From: an uncultured bacterium
GTDB taxonomy: Bacteria; Patescibacteriota; Dojkabacteria; CALFHW01
Reading direction: 5' to 3'
NCBI GenBank assembly: GCA_937876695.1
Contig: CALFHW010000106.1
Span: 1-5,365 of the forward strand
DNA length: 5,365 bases
How positions within the stretch are numbered: the first letter of the stretch is position 1; the number at the start of each line of letters is the position of its first letter. Below, piece by piece: positions 4,900-5,365 of this stretch. The translations under genes were made by a program, and so were the position numbers. The notes under the pieces are model-generated. The model saw nothing but the letters and a program-made list of their open reading frames with translations. It did not search any database and had not been told where the DNA came from.

Positions 4900-5365
4900 C
4901 TACCACCTAGAGATGATAGTCATCGGGGTTGGTGCGGAACCAGGTACAATTATTACTCTACTTGTATTGTCTGAGGTTTTGGAACTATAAATTACTGCAA
5001 ACTTCGTAACTTGTATTGGTAGCTGAGTATTAGTGAGAGGATTAATCAATATAGTATCTTCAATGTACATAGCAAGTTGTACATCTTTCCGTGTCTTCAT
5101 TGCCTCATAATAGGTAGAAAGAGCCAATGTAAAAATATGATCCGGTGAAATATCTTTAGACTTAACTATCGAATTGGGGTCGATTTGGAATAAATCTTGG
5201 TTGTTCAATTCTGAACGATTCCTACCCGGTGTCTCTTGGATCTTGCCTAGCACCGAGAAATTAATTGGGGTGCCATCAGATTCTTGCATCATTACTATGG
5301 CGCCTGGAGTCAGTTCTCTTGGCAATAAATATTTATCTATAATTTGATCTGACGCAATTGTGTTG
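4900..5365 (-). CDS. Hypothetical protein, 5' end outside the window (partial)
   Basis: The frame is open from the right edge to the TAG at 4900-4902, giving about 154 residues of the C-terminal part. A TTG at 5325 could be read as a start, but the frame continues upstream (NTIASDQIIDKYLL) with protein-like sequence, so the gene most likely begins beyond the window. I recognise no family. The visible part mixes polar and beta-prone stretches (LTPGAIVMMQESDGTP, YIEDTILINPLTNTQLPIQV, SRVIIVPGSAPTP) with a helix around SPDHIFTLALSTYYEAMKTRKD. No membrane segment, repeat or known catalytic motif is seen in it. It converges with the GNAT gene over a 41-bp gap without a recognisable terminator. Confidence 0.65.
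   Translation of the reverse strand, partial: NTIASDQIIDKYLLPRELTPGAIVMMQESDGTPINFSVLGKIQETPGRNRSELNNQDLFQIDPNSIVKSKDISPDHIFTLALSTYYEAMKTRKDVQLAMYIEDTILINPLTNTQLPIQVTKFAVIYSSKTSDNTSRVIIVPGSAPTPMTIISRW

Overview
The window is a compact stretch of bacterial chromosome with nine protein genes, gaps mostly under 80 bp, and no RNA gene, mobile element, CRISPR array or long gene-free region. All frames read with the standard code. Small single-domain enzymes, near-zero spacing, almost no Shine-Dalgarno sequences and medium GC suggest a small-genome lineage. A Patescibacteria/CPR member such as Saccharibacteria is my best guess, but no marker gene here proves it.

Layout, left to right. A DUF1801 (YdhG-like) protein (18-404) is followed 13 bp later by an HD-domain putative phosphohydrolase (418-954). 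This pair converges, with a 12-bp overlap, on an AT-rich HEAT-repeat gene on the minus strand (943-1680). Upstream of that on the minus strand lies a second DUF1801 protein (1749-2198). A 76-bp divergent promoter region separates it from a plus-strand run: an OmdA/YdeI-type protein (2275-2580), a third DUF1801-type protein (2595-2954), a dihydrofolate reductase/RibD-C-like reductase (2967-3575), a metallo-beta-lactamase-fold hydrolase that overlaps it by 8 bp (3568-4347), and a GNAT acetyltransferase (4358-4858). The right edge holds the C-terminal part of an unrecognised minus-strand protein that runs off the window.

Two themes stand out. First, four genes within about 3 kb belong to the poorly characterised DUF1801/OmdA (YdhG/YdeI) group. 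Three are separate, divergent DUF1801 copies, and the fourth is a free-standing OmdA domain that in YdeI-type proteins is joined to DUF1801. Second, several genes have a good -10 box only 5-9 nt before the start codon, so their mRNAs would begin at or almost at the ATG (leaderless). Only the reductase has a clear Shine-Dalgarno sequence. The promoter geometry also revises three starts (1680, 2198 and 4358).

The genes look like an accessory neighbourhood of small housekeeping or stress-type enzymes, not one pathway. The only strongly coupled pair is the reductase and the MBL hydrolase. The MBL protein has an altered metal site. I see no convincing defence, mobile or biosynthetic system here.
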